A stretch of 64,000 nt of DNA from Effrenium voratum (taxonomy: Eukaryota > Sar > Dinophyceae > Suessiales > Symbiodiniaceae), in assembly GCA_963377175.1 (NCBI GenBank), contig CAUJNA010000469.1:627833-691832 (forward strand), written 5' to 3'. Below, piece after piece: positions 42,796-54,088 of this stretch. Every line of letters begins with the position of its first letter. Position 1 is the first letter of the stretch. A model generated the notes under the pieces. It was not told the origin of the DNA and made no database searches. It saw nothing but the letters and a program-made list of their open reading frames with translations. The position numbers and the translations under genes are program-made.

Positions 42796-43720
42796 ATAAT
42801 ATGCGCCTGGTGTCCGCGCATCTTCCGCTGGCTTCCGCGGCACGGGTTTGTGCTTCCGCAAAAGTACTTTGCTTCCGCGGCTTCCGCGAATGGTCTGTGT
42901 GGGATTTCTGTTGGGCTTTGCTCGGGTTGTTTGCGCGAGACTGCGCCAAAAGCAAGCCAACAAAAGATAATCTAGTACAATTTGTTTGGCCCAAAAACAT
43001 GCTTTCCGGGCTGAGTCTGGAGAATAAACACGAATTAATTGGCTCTGACAAGTGTTTTCCCAATGCAGCTTTTTGACGCGAATTTGTTTTTGCCAAACAA
43101 ATCGCGGTTGGTTTTTCCGACTTCACAAAGGAGAATGGGAAATGTCAGGCTAGCGCTCGTGTTCGCCGCTCACGTAGTACTTGGTTGGTAGGTTGCTTGT
43201 TCACAAAAAGGGGCACAACACCCAAGGTACACCCTCACCCGTGGTAAAGTCAACCAACCCCAAAAAAGGAAAGGCGCTTCGCAAGCTTCAAAACAAGTCA
43301 ACCGTTCCGTATGCTTTGGGCTCTATGCCAGATTCGGCCTGATTCCTACCTGACCCCATTCAACCACGAGCCACGCAACATTATCCCGGCATTCTGCATG
43401 TTCCATTGCAAAATGTTGGGAGTCAAACATGTGAAGGTCTGGCTTGGTCCTTTCAAGATGTTGGGGGAGCTGAACAAGTGGACAGCACTCACTGCCGCGA
43501 ACAAGCTGCCCAAGGAAAGGCCGGCATGTGAGCGTGTTCGAAATCCTATCCACAGGCTGCAATGACAAATGACATGGGGTTGTTCCTTGGTTTTCCTTGG
43601 GAGTTCAACGGCTCTCCTCTCGCCTTTGGTTTGTTTCAATGGGGGAATCAGTTGAATGAAGAAAGAGCAAAGCCGAATGCAACCTGAGTCTCAAAATATC
43701 TAAAAGTCTCCAATGCCTGT
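42796..43720. other. Right flank of the nest; CTTCCGCGG motif cluster
   Basis: 42,815-42,895 holds about six irregular copies of CTTCCGC(GG). The rest has no supported gene; frames such as 43,311-43,565 (+) lack domains. Confidence 0.4.
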
Positions 43721-43724
43721 CATA

Positions 43725-43852
43725 CTGTGGATGGACGAAATCCATTTTGCACCACCTAAGAAACCCTGGGATGATGATTGCCCTGCAAATACCAACAAAC
43801 AATGGTTCCCGTGGTTTGAAAGTGGTGCGAAATGGATTTCGTCCATCCACAG
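43725..43852. mobile_element. TA-type MITE (copy 1)
   Basis: The left end CTGTGGATGGACGAAATCC followed by ATTTTGCACCAC is the inverse of the right end (GTGGTGCGAAAT, then GGATTTCGTCCATCCACAG): a terminal inverted repeat of about 31 bp with one mismatch. 128 bp, non-coding. The left flank is TA; the right flank is AA, so the target duplication has decayed. Same family as 54,853-54,973. Confidence 0.85.
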
Positions 43853-44058
43853 AAGCGCCCAAGCCTCAGACTGCTGCAGCACGTTGTCCTCGGGCAAGAT
43901 CCGCTAAGGCGACCCAAAAGGCTCTCGCATCCGAAACACTGACGTGGCATCCGTGGGAGTCTGGAAGCTCAAAAAGTCCTCTTCATGAACCCCCTGTCAG
44001 CCTGTTCCTCCTCAGAGGACCCCCTGACAGTGCGTTCGTGGCAGGAACACAAATATTA

Positions 44059-44163
44059 TGGGTCAAAAATCCCATACCCCCAGTGAACATCCCAATCCAG
44101 CCACTAAAATAGACCAAATGGGTGGTGAATTCACCTACCCCAACATGGTACCATTTTGACCCA
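44059..44163. mobile_element. MITE-like element, TGGGTCAAAA ends (copy 2)
   Basis: 105 bp from TGGGTCAAAA to TTTTGACCCA. The interior AGTGAACATCCCAATCCAG, CCACTAAAATAGACCAAA, GGTGGTGAATTCACC and CATGGTACCATTTT match the copy at 17,903-18,011. Confidence 0.68.
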
Positions 44164-44340
44164 CAGCCAGATCACCGATCTCCGACCCTCACAGAACCCC
44201 CCGTTTTCGATGGCGTCCGCGGCGCCGTCTCTCGCTGCCAGCGCTGCAGCTCCATAGGCTCTGCGCGGCGCGTGAGCTCCTGGAGCTTGGGATGGCAGGC
44301 TGCGCAAATGTGTGGCCGCTTGGGCCCGTAAAAGGCCTAA

Positions 44341-44444
44341 TCATTTCCATCTTAAGCCCCCTGGAAAAGTAAAAAAACATGAAGTAGTGATAGTTTCCCT
44401 TTAAAACCAAGCAAATATAAAACCTATTCTTAAACAAATGCATG
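44341..44444. mobile_element. MITE-like element, TTCCATTTGCTTAAG ends (copy 3)
   Basis: The ends TTTCCATCTTAAGCC and TTCTTAAACAAATG are decayed inverted repeats. The interior GAAGTAGTGATAGTTTCCC and TTTAAAACCAA matches the other copies. Confidence 0.62.
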
Positions 44445-44590
44445 ATCATGTGCGGCCAAGGTGCGTTCTGCACTGCCATGCCCAGCTCTTGCTGCACTAC
44501 GTCATGGCATTCGAAGGTGCGAACATCGATGAGGTTCTCGATGGGATATGCCAGCCTGGCCACCAACCGAGCGAATGCCACGAACAATGC

Positions 44591-44705
44591 TCGGTTGCTT
44601 TCTGCTCCCCTGCTAAAAGTTTAACTCTCAGGGGTTTAATGGAAAACCCCCTAGTTTGCAAAAAGTTAAACTCCTAACTCCTAACATCCAAGCAAAATGC
44701 ACCAA
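44591..44705. repeat. TGCTAAAAG dispersed repeat (copy 2)
   Basis: TCGGTTGCTTTCTGCTCCCC, TGCTAAAAGTTTAAC, GGTTTAATGGAAAACCCCC, GCAAAAAGTTAAAC, CCTAACATCCAAGCAAAATG and CACCAAAG. This is the best-preserved copy in the window. Confidence 0.72.
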
Positions 44706-44709
44706 AGAG

Positions 44710-45700
44710 AAAAACATGTGTTCACCCATGTCAGGATTGGGGGGCGTCGCTCGTGAAAACGCCTGCTAAGAAACACATTTTGCTTGTCGACGGCTCACTT
44801 TACTTGCCCCTAAGCCAAGCAAATTTGCTCAAAGCAAATGAGGCACACAAAAACCACGGCGAGCCAAGCGCGCGGTTGCGCGGTTGGTCAACTTGGGGCC
44901 TTGAGATGTCGTTCAGGCCGGAGGCAAGGCGACCATAGCGCTTGGTGTCCCAATTGTGGTGGTATTGCGCCAACCTCGCGAAGTTGCGATCGGTGCGAGT
45001 AGGGAACAGAGGTTTCCTTTTAAGGGAAATAGATGGGTTTCCCTGGTAGATGATTACACCACCAGGAAAACCAGGCCATCTATGCTTCGACCAAAACAAC
45101 CAAAAGGACACTCAGGGTAGGGAATGTGGGAATGAACCCAGGATACCACCAGTTGGATGGCAGAAAAGGGTCATCCCAACTCATTCCCTGAGTTAAGCAC
45201 CCAAGCAAATGCGGGGAGCAGCTGTGCACGTGTCACTCGCAGCTGCCTGAAATGCCTGTGCCCCATACACTCGATTCCCATGATTGCTGGAGTTCTCATG
45301 GCCCCCATGCGCCAATGGACAGTCTGGAAGGGAAACTTTGAATATGCCTGGATTTGCAGCCACAGCAAGAGTATCACGCTTTACTCTGATGGCTGCTGCT
45401 TGATCTGGTCCAAAAGTTGGTGTTCGCCAAACAAGCCAAACGCTTAGTTTCCTTTTGGTTCTCTTTTGAAAACCACCTCTAGCAGTTCACTATCTTGAGA
45501 CACCCCACAGCACCACTGCGCGGCCAAGCGGCATGGTCTGCAACTTTGCCACGGAGGCCTCGCTTTCGGTGTAGAACCTGCAGCGCAGGGGCGGGAAACC
45601 CTGCGACAGGATTGGCCTAACTGGCCCCAACATAGGTTGCCATTTGAAGCAACCTCAATACCTTCCAAAACAACACACTCCTGCAAATGGGCGCGTTCTC
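44710..45700. other. Spacer, no supported gene
   Basis: Open frames up to 103 codons, no domain. A stretch at 45,140-45,190 loosely resembles 24,240-24,290 (GTTGGATGG with an ATTCCC-type end), possibly another old repeat. Confidence 0.3.
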
Positions 45701-45704
45701 AAAA

Positions 45705-46030
45705 AGTGAGCGGTGGGGAGCCAAAATGGCCCAAAACAACAGAACCTTTGACTGTCAAGGCTTCCATCTGCTTACGAGCAGAAGAAATCGTAAGCACCAC
45801 CTGCCGCATGGCCAAAAAGAAGGTTTCGGGCGCTCAAGCAAGCGCAAAGAAGGAGCAAAAGCCAGCTGGGGCCATGTGAGGCTGGCACATGAACTGCTGG
45901 ACTTTCTTGGTGAGATCCCGCACTCGGCGCAGAGTACGGTCCATCTCCTTGCCCTCCGTCCTTAGAGTCGACGCGAGCTGCTTGAACCTCTGGCTCCCTC
46001 TAGTGCTCGACGACTTTGACGCTGGCACTA
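45705..46030 (-). CDS. Candidate exons with coiled-coil pattern
   Basis: On the - strand a frame at about 46,015-45,880 reads RFKQLASTLRTEGKEMDRT then LRRVRDLTKKVQQFM, a good heptad helix. At 45,815-45,705 a second piece reads MRQVVLTISSARKQMEALT then VKGSVVLGHFGS, ending in TGA. They may belong to one gene with the segments at 46.26-47.5 kb. Splice sites were not fixed. Confidence 0.35.
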
Positions 46031-46255
46031 CCGCCCAAACCACGGACACTGAATAACAAAGCGATGCTGACCCCACCACCGTTCTCTGCGACAGCAGGCT
46101 GAAAAGTGGCTGCACACCATCAGGATGTTATTGCAACTAGAAAACAAATGCCGGGCTTTCGTGTTTTGGGAGTCTGCCGCTAGTGTTCATCATCCCTTCT
46201 ATGAGGTTTACACCACTCAATCAGCAATTGCAGCCACAACCCCAAATGACCAATC

Positions 46256-46588
46256 AACTCATCCTATTCCAGCAAACAGTTGATCTAACAAAAGCGTCCT
46301 CTTCAAGTTGTTCTCGGCACGTGCGGCCTCTAACGATTGTACAACCTGCTGGGACGCATTTGTGGGATCCTGCAACATGCACGCAAACCCCTGCAGGAAA
46401 TCACTGGCGACATCGGACGTGCCGTCTACGTGGCGAAAGCGCCTAGCAAGTAGCTCATCAACCATGACTTGCGACTCAGGTTTGTTGGATGCCCCCGAAA
46501 GCCGCATGAAGTCAAATAGGTCACTCCACACCGTGAGGCGCCAGCCAGGTGCTTTACAGGGTGGAAGCCACGAGTAAACGGATCAGGC
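46256..46588 (-). CDS. Candidate exon, unknown protein
   Basis: A frame open from 46,588 reads WRLTVWSDLFDFMRLSGAS, KPESQVMVDELLARRFRHV, SDVASDFLQGFACMLQDP and VVQSLEAARAENNLKRTLL, ending in TGA at 46,256. Composition and codon use look coding. The overlapping upstream frame (46,716-46,555) has FGAAPRLRELHLSLPDP, suggesting a frameshift or a short intron near 46,560. No family recognised. Confidence 0.42.
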
Positions 46589-46712
46589 AAGCTCAAGTGG
46601 AGCTCGCGAAGACGAGGCGCAGCACCAAACATAAGACCAGTTCGGACCATCTCACAAAGGCTATGCAGGATTGGAGGCGCCAAACTGGGCAACACATTTA
46701 CTGTGCTGATCC

Positions 46713-46922
46713 TCACTTTGGGAATTTCTTGACTCTAAACGCGGCACAAAATTGGCGGGGTGAAAAGCCCTCTAATATGTGTTTGTTTGTTCTTTGAATT
46801 TTTGCTCCGAGCGATCGAGATCTCTGCAGCCCTTGGCTCGCCAACTCCTTGGCCTTGTGCCAGCGCTCTCGTGCCTCCGCGTTCTTGCCCTTGGGCTCCT
46901 GCGGGCTGTTCGATTCCTTCAC
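46713..46922 (-). CDS. Candidate exon, basic helix
   Basis: KNAEARERWHKAKELASQG then LQRSRSLGAKIQR in a 69-codon frame. Arg/Lys/Glu-rich and helical, lying between the exon candidates at 46.26-46.59 and 46.9-47.5 kb on the same strand. Confidence 0.33.
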   Translation of the reverse strand: MKESNSPQEPKGKNAEARERWHKAKELASQGLQRSRSLGAKIQRTNKHILEGFSPRQFCAAFRVKKFPK

Positions 46923-47485
46923 TTCAGGGAGTTTCCCCTGAAAACACCCCCACCAAGGGACACAAAAACCTTTCCTATGTCAAACATATAATGTTTCAAA
47001 CCGCCAAAAGGGGAATTAGAGGGACCCCTGTTCAGGGAGGTCCCCAGTTCAAGTGATCCAGTATGATCCAGTCCAAGAAGGCACCCACACAAACAAGTTC
47101 GACTTTCGAGGGATGCCCACCAAAAAAAGAAACAAGCTTCTCCAGCTCTATCTTCTTGCACCAATTTTGCCGTCTGGTCTGGTTCAATCATGAGCATGTA
47201 GATGGCCGTGAGCTTGCTTGCGCTGACACATGCCATCCACTCACTTTCCCATAGGACCTGGACAAGAAAGGCCTTTTGGCACCCCGAGAATTCAGCAAGC
47301 AAAAGCCAGCTCAAAAGGGCGACGCCTGAGTCTAGGATCAGCTGCAAACCGCCCCACTCCTTTTGCATACCTTCGAGTTTGCCATCCGACCAGTCGGTGC
47401 ATTCCTGGGGGTTCTGCTCCAATGTTCCCATGCTGGGAATGAAGCGCCGCAGACAGACGCCGCAATCAAACAACCAGAATGCCAA
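46923..47485 (-). CDS. Candidate exon region, unknown protein
   Basis: A 188-codon frame whose first two-thirds look coding: ECTDWSDGKLEGMQKEWGG, DSGVALLSWLLLAEF, SEWMACVSASKLTAIYMLM and EPDQTAKLVQEDRAGEA (to about 47,118). The remainder is Gly/Phe-rich and probably intronic. With the neighbours it suggests one multi-exon - strand gene over about 45.7-47.5 kb. Confidence 0.35.
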
Positions 47486-47489
47486 CCCT

Positions 47490-49065
47490 AAAACGCGCGC
47501 GAGACCATACCAGAATCAAGCCATCAGCTGCGTTCCTGCAAGAAATGGCAACGTCATGTTGAAGCGACAGCTGACAAACAAACATAAACAAACCAAATGA
47601 GTCTGACAAACTTGGAAGGGTCGTGGTGTTGAAATGTGCTCAGCTGGGCCAGTCTAAACGTCAGGCAACTCAACAACGAACGTCACCTCAACGAATGGCA
47701 ACGTGTATCAAGCAGGAACGCACTTCCGACCATTCACGAGCTAACGTGCATGCAACAAATTTCGAGCATTCATGAACAAGGTGGCTGTGGCACCTTGGTG
47801 GCAGCCGTGATAGCCACCCAGTTTGGCAAGTCCGTTTCCTTGTAGTAGATGCTTCTTCGTTCACTTGATAGACCCCCCTCCAGAAGCAAGCCATGCGAGT
47901 GTCCAGTCCCTCCACTCCTTGCGAATCGGCTCCCCGTTGTTCCGCGCCAGCAACTCCGGTAAACCTAAGGCTTGCATCAACTGTCTGGGATGCAAGTTGC
48001 GACACGTTTTTGCCTAAACACGCCAAACAATCGGCACATGCCACTATTCTCTACACGTTCTCGTCGCAAACTTCGAGCCCCCAATGCTTGGTTCGTGCTT
48101 GGCCGCTTTCAAACAGTCTGAAAACAACAGAAAAAAAAGAAGAAAAAAAAAAACAGACTCTGCCGAACGATGAGGGTACATTGCACGCCAATTGGAGCTA
48201 AGGAATGCTCTAAGAGACCCTCATGGGTGAGCTTTCCCTGGTTCATTGCCGATGAGACACGGTCGGATGTTTTGCCGGACTGTTTCGCTGATGTCCATTG
48301 AAGCTGCTTCAAAAGGGCACGTCACAAGGTTACCTGCATTGAAAGGAGGGACATTCAACGCATGTAAGCTGCCCTGGACATGGTGACTCATTCTGGAAGG
48401 GATGGATGACACAAGACAGCAAACCATAAACAAGGAAAGGGGACATACTAGAATCCAAGTCTAACGTTTATGGTGGAATTCTCTGAGTGCATTGTACCCC
48501 TTATGCAGATTGTTCCGCCCCTAGGCAAAGGTTTCAACTAGGAGGGCCGTACCTAGCGGGGAACAGGGGTATTGCTGGGAAACGCCTCGCAGGCCGGAAG
48601 GAGCAGGAAGCTTCAGGTTGTCCTTTTGTCTCAGCTAAACATGGGCCAACATGACAGGCACATGGGCAAGTGAAACCACGAACAAGCCGTTGAAGAATTC
48701 CCAGCCGCCCAGTCGCCCTTAAAAAAAACAAAAAGCCCTCTTGACCATTCTTAGCGGGCAGGGAACCCAAACAACTAGGGAGTCTTAAGATCTCCCCATC
48801 CAAATAACTAGGGCATTTTAGGATCTCCCCTCCCCATCTACATTGTCACCAAACAAACAACTGAAATTCACTGAACTGATCCTACAAGATCTCCCATCCA
48901 AATCACGAACTTCTGAGGCTCCAGCGGGAGGCAGGGATGACTCGCCGCTTCCAAACCTCAAACGCCGCTGGACAGCAGGGAGTCGCCAAAAACTGGAGGC
49001 CCCCTCTTTGGATGGTTTTACAGGGGCATCAAATGGACATCCTCCAACCCCCGATGCTTGAACAC
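47490..49065. other. Spacer, no supported gene
   Basis: Contains an A-rich run (48,128-48,152). A + frame at 48,843-49,061 (SKSRTSEAPAGGRDDSPLP) could be coding but has no supporting splice context. Confidence 0.3.
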
Positions 49066-49118
49066 CTAGATTGGACCTCCCCGTTTGGAGTCCTGGTCGC
49101 GCTCACTCATTCTCACTA

Positions 49119-49565
49119 GCCATGGAGAGCTTCACTGCGCATGGGGGAGAACTCCTTGCTGGTTTCGCGGTGGGTGGTCGCCAGTCTGGCCAGTCTGATG
49201 GGCTGCTTGCCCAGTTTGATGGTTCATCGCGCCCAGGCGGACGGCGCAGGTGATGTTTCCCTGCACATCCGATTGTAGACCATGGCGCCTTGCCGCTTCC
49301 CCTTTGCTCCGACCACCTTGTTGCGGAGACCAAGGCTTTGGAGGCAGCCGCTAGCGCAGGTGTGCGGCTCATTGCGCAGCCGCGCTCTCATGCTCTGCCG
49401 GTTGTTGCGCAAGGGGATATCCTCCCGCGTCTGCGCGATGCGCAGTATGTTGGCCAGCTGCCACGACCTGACCTCGCCTCGGAAAGGTTGCCTTGTCGTT
49501 CTTGCGCCCACGTTCCGCGGGAGGCTAACAAAAATAATGACTTCCTTGCTGGCCGCCCAGCTGTA
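49119..49565 (+). pseudogene. RNase H domain remnant (RVT_3-like)
   Basis: Four RNase H-type motifs are in order on the + strand: QFDGSSRPGG (first Asp, about 49,219), ETKALEAAASAGV (Glu, about 49,331), VVAQGDILPRLRD (second Asp, about 49,403) and HVPREANKNNDFLAG (last Asp, about 49,508). A frameshift after PGGRRR (about 49,251) breaks the frame. It is probably the tail of another decayed retroelement; no RT was recognised upstream. A cellular RNase H-like gene is possible but less likely given the frameshift. The frame runs on to 49,808 in Pro/Arg-rich sequence. Confidence 0.6.
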
Positions 49566-49569
49566 AGGT

Positions 49570-50255
49570 GCCAGTGTTTACTGGGGAAGGAGGTCACTGT
49601 TGTACTCTGGCTGACTTACCAGTTGAAATGGTGCTGGAAGCTTCCGCATGCCCCAAGTGCAAAGGACGACGGCAGGGTTGGCAGATTCACGCTCACCCGG
49701 CTGCTTTGCTGCCTTTGGCGGACGTGCGAAGCGCAACAGGATCCAAGAGCTGTCCAGGCTCCTCCTTTGCCACCTCGCCCCCCAAAACAGGCTCAGGGTT
49801 CCTTTTAGGGTTTTAGGGTCTTGGCCCCGATTGAGCTGCTCCAAAGGTATGTTGATGTTAGGAAAGCAGCTCGCACCGCAACTTGTGGGGCCTGTGGCGC
49901 TTTTATCAGCGCACGGGCCAGTTCTGGGGGAAGTCGTGGGTTCCAAATCTTGGAAGCATGGGCCGCAGCCTGGCGAGGCTTGCTTGACTTGATCTAGGCT
50001 TCCAACCAAGGAAGTTGGGGGAAATGGAACATCACAATTACCCGGATGATTGTAGAGGTGGACCCATTTTTAAGGGCTGGGCATACAATCAGCCATCATC
50101 CGCCCCTTGCTGCCCTGCTGCTAATCCAGACGCAGTCTTGCCGCTGGCAGGCTGTTCAAGGGGATATCCTGCCGTCACTCCCCCTTCGCGCACAATCCAG
50201 CTGAGAAAAACACGGCCGCCGCAAAAGCAAACAAGAAGTGGGCAGGAATAGCCCC
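49570..50255. other. Spacer; CPKCKG segment and TTTTAGGG echo
   Basis: A + frame just after the RNase H has ASACPKCKGRRQGW (about 49,640), possibly a zinc motif of the same remnant. 49,803-49,820 has two TTTTAGGG units. Confidence 0.3.
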
Positions 50256-50261
50256 TGCTTC

Positions 50262-50498
50262 TCAACCGACCTCTTCCCTCAACCAGTCAGCCCCAAGCGC
50301 TCCTGGCAAGTCATCGAGCTCGTCCTGGCTGAAAACTTTTATCCTTTGTGCGCCCTTTGTCACATCCCAAAGCCTGGTTCTATCACCTGCCCCCCCCCGA
50401 CCAATCAGGGCAACCACGTAGCCTTGAACCTCCCTCCTCACATCTTTGCCTACCCTTTCGTTGACCTCGTTCAACGGCCTGCGCAACACATCGTGCAA
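50262..50498 (-). CDS. Candidate exon, unknown protein
   Basis: A 78-codon frame reads NEVNERVGKDVRREVQGYV, RTRLWDVTKGAQRIKVFSQ and DELDDLPGALGADWLREEV. It is charged and helical with balanced composition. The opposite strand is also open, so strand choice rests on peptide character. Family not recognised. Confidence 0.3.
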   Translation of the reverse strand: MHDVLRRPLNEVNERVGKDVRREVQGYVVALIGRGGAGDRTRLWDVTKGAQRIKVFSQDELDDLPGALGADWLREEVG

Positions 50499-50499
50499 T

Positions 50500-51415
50500 C
50501 GTGCTCCTCATCCCCGTCTGCTTGTCCATCCCATTCTGCAAGCCGTGCCTACCAGACATGCAACAACCTCCAACCCTTCGATGGCAGCGAACAACAACCT
50601 TCACGGCGATTGCCCCGAATCAACTAGGGTTGGCCTTCAGCCGTTGTTCAGAACCACGGCCTCAGCAATGATTGGCTTCAGAATGCAGGTTTTCTGCTAC
50701 ACCAGTGGCAATCGCGCCTTGTGGGTCGTGGTTATGGATGCCATAGAAGGAAGCCCTTGCTATGGTTGGCGTGCCCAATTGAGGGATGCATGATCAGCTC
50801 CAGTAACCCCAGCTGGCTGCTTCTCAGCGGGTGAAGAACTGTCCCTTGCTTCCTTCAAAGGAATGCCCAGGTTCGTTCACAAAAACCATTGTCATGTCCT
50901 GCGGGGAACCGGCAAAACAAGCAGTCTGGTGTTTGGACCGCAGCAGGCGCAAGACATACCGCCTCGATCACTGCGAGCTCGTCCTCCAGCCCTTCCTGCC
51001 TGGCCGAGGACAATATGTTGCCAGTGCCAAACACTGCGCTGCAGGATCACCACAATAACTCGTTTCGACATATCGGAAACAGGATGCTTCCTTCACATCC
51101 GCAGTTGTTGCGGGTCGCTTACTGCCTTCAAATTTCGCCTGCTGGCTTGAATGCACCCGGGGAGGTGCACAACTCTGAAACAAATGCTCTGCATGGGGGA
51201 AAATGGCAGTAAAGTGGCCTGTTGTTTTCTGCCAGCTCAAGGCATTTGCCACTGGGAAGCCAACGCGCTCAATGACCTGGTTCGGCCGAAACGTTGGTCT
51301 CCATCACGAGCATTCACACGAAAAAGGTTCGGCAGCAAACAACTTCCGCCTTCCGCCAGCGAAGGCAGCAGCAATTGATTGTCCACCCCCCCCCCAAAAA
51401 AATAAAATAAAAAAA
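50500..51415. other. Spacer, no supported gene
   Basis: Several open frames up to 129 codons; none is convincing. A C run and an A-rich tract lie at 51,388-51,418. Confidence 0.35.
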
Positions 51416-51417
51416 AA

Positions 51418-51602
51418 GCTCAGGTGATATCCCCAACAGCATGCGGTGCTCTTCCTAGTGCTCGCACCACCCCGCAGCCCTCGCAGAACCTCGCAGAACC
51501 AACCCTGGTGGAACCCTGGTGGAACCCTCGTGGAACCTTACCTCAGGGCCGCCCCGGACCAGACCCCAAAGCTTTCAGCTGTTGGGGAGAAAAAGGACCA
51601 CA
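51418..51602 (+). repeat. Dispersed repeat, inverted partner at 61,372-61,552
   Basis: GCTCAGGTGAT, GCATGCGGTG, TAGTGCTCGC, tandem GGAACCCTGGT units, GGAACCTTACCTCAGGGCC and CCCCAAAGCTTTCAGCTGTT, then GGGGA, are all found reverse-complemented in the same order at 61,372-61,552. By eye the identity is high. Copies differ in the number of GGTGGAACCCT units and in one insertion of about 20 bp. Confidence 0.75.
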
Positions 51603-51604
51603 AA

Positions 51605-53680
51605 GTAGGGAAAAGCCGCGAATCCAGCCTGCCAAACCTGTGACGGGCTGGCAGGTCTCGCAGTACCTTGTGCCGAAGTGGGGGAGCAAAGGATTGCTCT
51701 TGGTGAGGGCCATCCGAGTACCAACCACAATCCGGTTGATGTAGGGAAGGTTTGAAGGGCAGCCACTACCCAAAGACGACAAATGACGTGCACTTTACCC
51801 CAGTCCTAGGCTTAGGAAACAAAACGTTCTGGTGCCAAGTATGGCTATATCACACCGCACTCAGAGTAAATTGCATTTTCCTGTGACGTTCTAGCCATCA
51901 ACCACTCAATTCCAGCAACACTTCCAAGTAGCCTCACCCACGCATATTTCACAATGGCAGTCCAGACATCTTCGCCATTTGTGATGGAATGTGGCGTTTC
52001 TATCCCCACGCAGAAGCACCAGCCCCCTGTGAAGTCAAGGGGCAAGGTCATGATGACTATCAGGTTCCCACCTCTGCTGGATGGCCTTGGCAACCACCGG
52101 CAAGCCTCAGGCGCCTTCAAACATTTGAGAAATATTGAACCTGTGTCGTGATCTTGAGGAACTTATTGGAGGATTGTGGAATCAACGTAAAAGTGTCCAA
52201 GTCATTGGCTTGGGAATTCCAAATTGAAAAGCCATGATTGTTTTCCGCAGGGGCATCCATCATGTCCAACCGCACCGGGTGATAAGGTATTTGTTTTTTT
52301 CGTTGGCACAATTGCATGCTCTCACCGCTGCTTCTCTCCGCATCTGCGCCTCACACATCAACCACTGCTGGCACGATCTCGAATGCTCAGCCCGCTGCCG
52401 GGCATGGTGCAAGCATCACATGGGCACCATCCAGGCTCTACGCTCCCAAGCGGCTTCCGGCGAAACCACCCGCGCGGAAAATCCGACTCCCTGGAAACAG
52501 CCAGGAGGCGTCATGACTTACTCATGTGCATTGGCCCGAGCCATGCCTCAAGAGATACTTGTATGAAAGCTGGCCATTTCCGATTTGGTTTGCTTGCGCC
52601 TCTGTTGGCTGATTTGCTGCTGGGCAATGTGATTTGGCTGACGTGTGTCCATGCTTTTGAAAGAAGCCGCTGCCTCCTCAGGCACCAGGCTAAGTGAAAC
52701 GAGAACAAGGCGAATGTATTTACAAAAGGCGACCAGCGAGTTCACTGCAATCGCCAGGAAGACGCCTCGACTGGCTGCGCAAAATGCCAAGTCCATCTTG
52801 CAAGCAGCCAAAGAAAAAGGCGAAACTTGGCAATCCTGCAGCCAATGGCTGCCGCAAAACGCAAGCTTCCTTCCTGCATCCGAGTGGCCACGCACATGAA
52901 GAGCCGTGGTTCTCAGCCAAAATGGCTCCAAGGACGCAGCTGATCCAGTCAAGCCCATAGCCAAGCCCGCAAACCGTTCCCCGCATTCAACCTGGAGGCC
53001 CTTTTCATGAAACCTGACGTCTGAAGGCCGCGGCCGATCCATCAAACAGCGAAGCCCCAAGCATGACGCGAGTATGGGCGCGTGCCTATCCAAGGGCTCT
53101 AGCATGACTTCAATACGCTACCACTATGAATAAAGACGTCCTTGTCAGGCTAAAATCCCAAAATCACATCGCCCCCGGTACTGTTCATTGGCCCAATGCC
53201 AAACCGACGCTAAACTTTTGCCAGCCTGTCAGGTTTGGCGCACGGAAAAGGGTGGGGAGCCTATTTGGAAGAGGACCGCAGTGGAAACCCCCTTAGGGCT
53301 TCCTGGGACCCTCTTGTTGAAAAAAAGCAAAGCAGAATTGGGGGGTTTTTCAAAAAAACGGAAGGGATTGATCGAGTGCAGTATGTTGCCAAATCAAATG
53401 CTCAGAAGGCAAACTAAACCATTCTTGTGACACACTTGCAAGCACTGCGAACGCCGTATAAAGCTCTGGTGCTTAGTCCTCTTCACTCAGTGCTCGAGCT
53501 TCAGCTCCGTCCAGCAAAGAGCAAACTCATTTCAGGCGAAAATTGCAACATGCCGGGTACGCACAATCCTGCAAGAACTCCCCATTGTGAGCTCATGACA
53601 AGAGCAACTCCCCACGCTGGCTTGAGGTTTTGAGTGGGACATTTCAAGATTGAGCTGAAATAACTTCAAGACGCGCGCAC
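51605..53680. other. Spacer with a weak exon candidate at 52,645-52,899
   Basis: The + frame at 52,645-52,899 (LLKEAAASSGTRLSETRT, QNAKSILQAAKEKGETWQ) looks coding but has no clear start or splice site, and the - strand is also open (185 codons). Nothing else is seen. Confidence 0.25.
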
Positions 53681-53684
53681 GAAG

Positions 53685-53770
53685 ACGGACATGAATACGG
53701 ACACAAACACAGGACACTAAAACGCACAAACACGCGTGCACACTTCGCACACTTACACACAACAAACCAA
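53685..53770. repeat. CA/CG-rich low-complexity tract
   Basis: Irregular ACAAACAC, ACGCGTGCACAC and ACACACAAC runs. Confidence 0.7.
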
Positions 53771-54003
53771 GCAGGCACAACAACAGACGCTAACTCCGTG
53801 ATGCGAAGCCTGCGGCAAACACCGATCCAAGTCATGCCCATCAGTCTTGCAGCCGCGCATCCATGCGAAGTCGGCCTCCTCTGATGCCTGGATACCTAGC
53901 TCCTACCCAGCTCAGGCAAACATAAGAAGCTCATTCAGAATCAAGCCCACGCTAAGGGGAGGGTGTCCAAAAGCCTTACCAAACACCTCCATGAGTAGCC
54001 ATT

Positions 54004-54088
54004 AGCTGCCCTCAGTTGCACAGATCTTGGACAACCGTGCTTCGAATGTTCGCACCAATTCCTTCAGCGGATCCGAATCGGTTCGCCC
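54004..54088 (-). CDS. Candidate terminal exon
   Basis: On the - strand VGRTDSDPLKELVRTFEAR then LSKICATEGS ends in TAA near 54,004. Possible acceptors are GAG|TTGGG and AAG|TTGAG just upstream. A second piece at 54,473-54,231 on the same strand (QVPPLCLETVKHLLECEF, then KQAAELAGKLPGFAQP) may be an upstream exon. No family recognised. Confidence 0.35.

Noticed and set aside
43530..43560. tRNA-like GTTCGAAATCC box
   Set aside because: No matching A box, acceptor stem or anticodon arm could be folded around it. No tRNA was found elsewhere in the window.
45710..45735. Relict dinoflagellate spliced leader on the - strand (GCCATTTTGGCTC)
   Set aside because: Only 13 bases agree, the 5' part (CCGTA) is absent, and the leader's own palindromic core makes such partial matches easy. 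A similar 13-base match at about 52,916 is equally weak.
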